NCBI GenBank assembly: GCA_000803105.1
Contig: JTDA01000025.1
Span: 1 to 24,690 of the forward strand
From: Coprobacter secundus
GTDB lineage: Bacteria > Bacteroidota > Bacteroidia > Bacteroidales > Coprobacteraceae
DNA length: 24,690 bases
Direction: 5' to 3'
Each line of letters opens with the position of its first letter. Position 1 is the first letter of the stretch. The notes below the pieces were generated by a model, which had not been told where the DNA came from, did not search any database, and saw only the letters and a list, made by a program, of their open reading frames with translations. The position numbers were made by a program, and so were the translations under genes. Positions 23,111 to 24,690 of the stretch are shown piece by piece.

Positions 23111-24271
23111 ATGGAAAATGAATTTATTCAATTCCTAAGTGGAAATATAGAAGAGTTTCTTACCTATACGGGATTTGCAAATTTCGAAATAGGGAACCTC
23201 ATCATGATTATATGTGGTATCATTTTCATTTATCTTGCTATTGCTAAAGAATTTGAACCGATGCTGCTTATTCCCATTGGATTCGGTATACTGATAGGCA
23301 ATATACCATTTAAAGATGCTGGATTACAATTAGGAATATATGAACAAGGGTCTGTCCTCAACATATTATACCAAGGAGTAACTCAGGGCTGGTATCCCCC
23401 TCTGATTTTTTTAGGCATTGGAGCTATGACGGACTTCTCCGCTCTTATTTCCAATCCTAAACTAATGCTCATTGGTGCAGCAGCCCAATTCGGTATCTTT
23501 GGAGCTTATGCTATTGCTTTAGCTATGGGATTTGAACCTAACCAAGCAGGTGCCATTGGTATTATTGGAGGAGCCGATGGTCCTACAGCTATATTTTTAT
23601 CTTCAAAGTTGGCGCCTAATCTAATGGGAGCAATTGCCATCTCAGCCTATTCATATATGGCTTTAGTTCCCGTAATACAACCACCTATTATGCGGCTACT
23701 AACCACTAAAAAAGAGAGGCTCATCCGTATGAAACCACCTCGTGTAGTATCCCATACAGAAAAAGTTATCTTTCCGATTGCCGGATTGTTATTGACCTGT
23801 TTCCTTGTTCCATCCGGTCTTCCTCTTTTAGGTATGTTATTCTTCGGAAATCTATTAAAAGAAAGCGGAGTAACTCGTCGTTTAGCAGAAACAGCCCGTG
23901 GTCCATTAATCGATGTCATTACCATTTTGTTAGGACTTACAGTAGGTGCATCCACACAAGCCTCTCAATTCCTAACAGCCAACTCGGTAAAAATCTTCAT
24001 TTTAGGGGCAATTTCCTTTATTATTGCTACTGCCGCAGGAGTTCTGTTCGTTAAATTTTTCAATCTATTCTTGAAAAAGGGTAATAAAATCAATCCTCTA
24101 ATTGGAAATTCTGGTGTATCAGCAGTTCCTGACTCGGCGCGTATATCCCAAGTTATCGGTTTAGAATATGACCCGACAAATTATCTTCTTATGCATGCTA
24201 TGGGCCCAAACGTAGCCGGAGTTATTGGGTCGGCCGTTGCTGCCGGAATTTTATTGGGATTTTTAGCTTAA
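23111..24271 (+). CDS. oadB: Sodium-pumping decarboxylase beta subunit
   Basis: Integral membrane protein of 386 residues that decarboxylates carboxybiotin and exports Na+. Many hydrophobic helices are visible. The family signature segments are present: IIGGADGPTAIFLSSKLAP with the functional Asp, FGNLLKESGVTRRLAE, ILLGLTVGAST and NPLIGNSGVSAVPDSARISQ, the latter with conserved Asn and Ser/Arg near the sodium site. The symbol oadB is that of the whole family; in this operon the subunit serves methylmalonyl-CoA decarboxylase (mmdB). It is the last gene of the operon and is followed by a strong terminator. Confidence 0.95.
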   Translation: MENEFIQFLSGNIEEFLTYTGFANFEIGNLIMIICGIIFIYLAIAKEFEPMLLIPIGFGILIGNIPFKDAGLQLGIYEQGSVLNILYQGVTQGWYPPLIFLGIGAMTDFSALISNPKLMLIGAAAQFGIFGAYAIALAMGFEPNQAGAIGIIGGADGPTAIFLSSKLAPNLMGAIAISAYSYMALVPVIQPPIMRLLTTKKERLIRMKPPRVVSHTEKVIFPIAGLLLTCFLVPSGLPLLGMLFFGNLLKESGVTRRLAETARGPLIDVITILLGLTVGASTQASQFLTANSVKIFILGAISFIIATAAGVLFVKFFNLFLKKGNKINPLIGNSGVSAVPDSARISQVIGLEYDPTNYLLMHAMGPNVAGVIGSAVAAGILLGFLA

Positions 24272-24288
24272 AAAAATAATTAAAAAAA

Positions 24289-24326
24289 CAAAAATCATAG
24301 AGAGTAAATACTCTCTATGATTTTTG
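24289..24326 (+). terminator. Terminator of the mce-mmdA-oadB operon
   Basis: A perfect 16-bp stem, CAAAAATCATAGAGAG against CTCTCTATGATTTTTG, around the loop TAAATA. The T-run is inside the right arm. It is 17 bases after the oadB stop and probably works in both directions. Confidence 0.95.
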
Positions 24327-24378
24327 TTTATCCATAATATCCTCACCAAATCGTTTATCTCTCATATATAAAACTTAA

Positions 24379-24398
24379 AATCCCCATTTTTGGGTATT
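24379..24398. promoter_or_regulatory. Candidate operator before the TetR gene
   Basis: AATCCCCA, four Ts, TGGGTATT: the half-sites agree at 7 of 8 positions. It overlaps the -33 element of the TetR gene. A further copy of the half-site, AATACCCA, lies at 24466-24473 within the first codons. This would suit self-repression. Confidence 0.45.
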
Positions 24399-24427
24399 GT
24401 TTACTCTTTTTGCCAACCATAACTTTG
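24396..24427 (+). promoter_or_regulatory. Promoter of the TetR-family gene
   Basis: ATTG at 24396-24399, a 20-base gap, then TAACTTTG at 24420-24427, a perfect TAnnTTTG match. Transcript start is expected near 24434. Confidence 0.7.
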
Positions 24428-24460
24428 TATTATAAAAAAAGATTTAAACTCCTTTTTTTA

Positions 24461-24690
24461 ATGCAAATACCCAAAGACAACATACGAAACAATATTCTTA
24501 AAGCTGCAGAAAATATATTTTTGGAAAAAGGATATTCAAAAACTTCCATGAGAGAAATTGCAGCAAAATCAAATGTCGTACTTAGCAATATTTATAATTA
24601 TTTTAAAAACAAAGACGAAATATTTTGCCAGATTGTAAGACCGGTAACTTATGCATTTGATAAGATGCTCCACGAACATCATGGTCATAG
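24461..24690 (+). CDS. TetR/AcrR-family regulator, N-terminal part (cut by window end)
   Basis: Seventy-six codons are visible. They form a TetR-type helix-turn-helix: NILKAAENIFLEKGYSKTSM then REIAAKSNVVLSNIYNYFKN and KDEIFCQIVRP, with the recognition helix around NIYNYFKNK. The ATG is 34 bases after the promoter -7 element. The ligand-binding part is outside the window, so the target is unknown; TetR genes often control a neighbouring exporter or membrane gene, which here would be downstream. Confidence 0.9.
   Translation, partial: MQIPKDNIRNNILKAAENIFLEKGYSKTSMREIAAKSNVVLSNIYNYFKNKDEIFCQIVRPVTYAFDKMLHEHHGH

Noticed and set aside
1..24690. CRISPR arrays, tRNA or rRNA genes, phage attachment sites
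   Set aside because: I looked for regularly spaced repeats, cloverleaf arms and repeated flanks, and found none that stand up; covariance-model tools could still find a small RNA I missed.

Overview
The window looks like chromosomal DNA of an AT-rich gut-type member of the Bacteroidales. The evidence is a type IX secretion (T9SS) C-terminal sorting tail, promoters of the Bacteroidetes type (ATTG or TTTG, about 20 bases, then TAnnTTTG), absence of Shine-Dalgarno sequences, DUF2023 and DUF3943 genes, and a sodium-pumping methylmalonyl-CoA decarboxylase operon whose delta subunit carries a lamin-tail domain. Species cannot be fixed from the sequence alone.

Layout. 1-2832: the end of a T9SS-secreted protein, a flavodoxin-ferredoxin fusion (EFR1 type) and a small outer-membrane-like protein. 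2833-4489: a decayed stretch, then the minus-strand pair DUF2023-flavodoxin (fldA). FldA is divergent from a small Cys-rich protein across a regulatory region holding a Fur-box-like sequence and a palindrome. 4490-6312: the small protein (its tail rewritten by a 26-bp tandem duplication), then enolase and two terminators. 6313-7030: an AT-rich gap. 7031-11905: a 1624-residue protein that joins a DEDD exonuclease-like domain, a RecQ helicase and a UvrD-type helicase. 12235-15219: a WYL-domain regulator divergent from an RtcB RNA ligase, followed by an RlaP-type nucleotidyltransferase broken by an in-frame TAG. 15250-16836: a DUF3943 outer membrane protein of visibly higher GC. 17123-17330: the right end of an IS3-family element. 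17411-19330: dnaK. 19703-24271: the operon mce-mmdA-(LTD/OadG)-biotin carrier-oadB, closed by a strong terminator. 24461 onward: the start of a TetR-family regulator.

How the genes work together. The last operon is a complete module for the end of the succinate-propionate route: the epimerase makes (S)-methylmalonyl-CoA, MmdA moves its carboxyl group to biotin on the carrier, and OadB releases CO2 while exporting Na+, with the OadG-like subunit holding the complex together. Flavodoxin beside a Fur-like site fits the iron-saving swap of flavodoxin for ferredoxin. The middle of the window (7031 to about 17330) looks accessory: a composite helicase-nuclease, an RNA-repair cassette in decay, a gene of different base composition and an IS remnant lie between the housekeeping genes eno and dnaK. 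I find no CRISPR array, no tRNA or rRNA gene and no intact mobile element.
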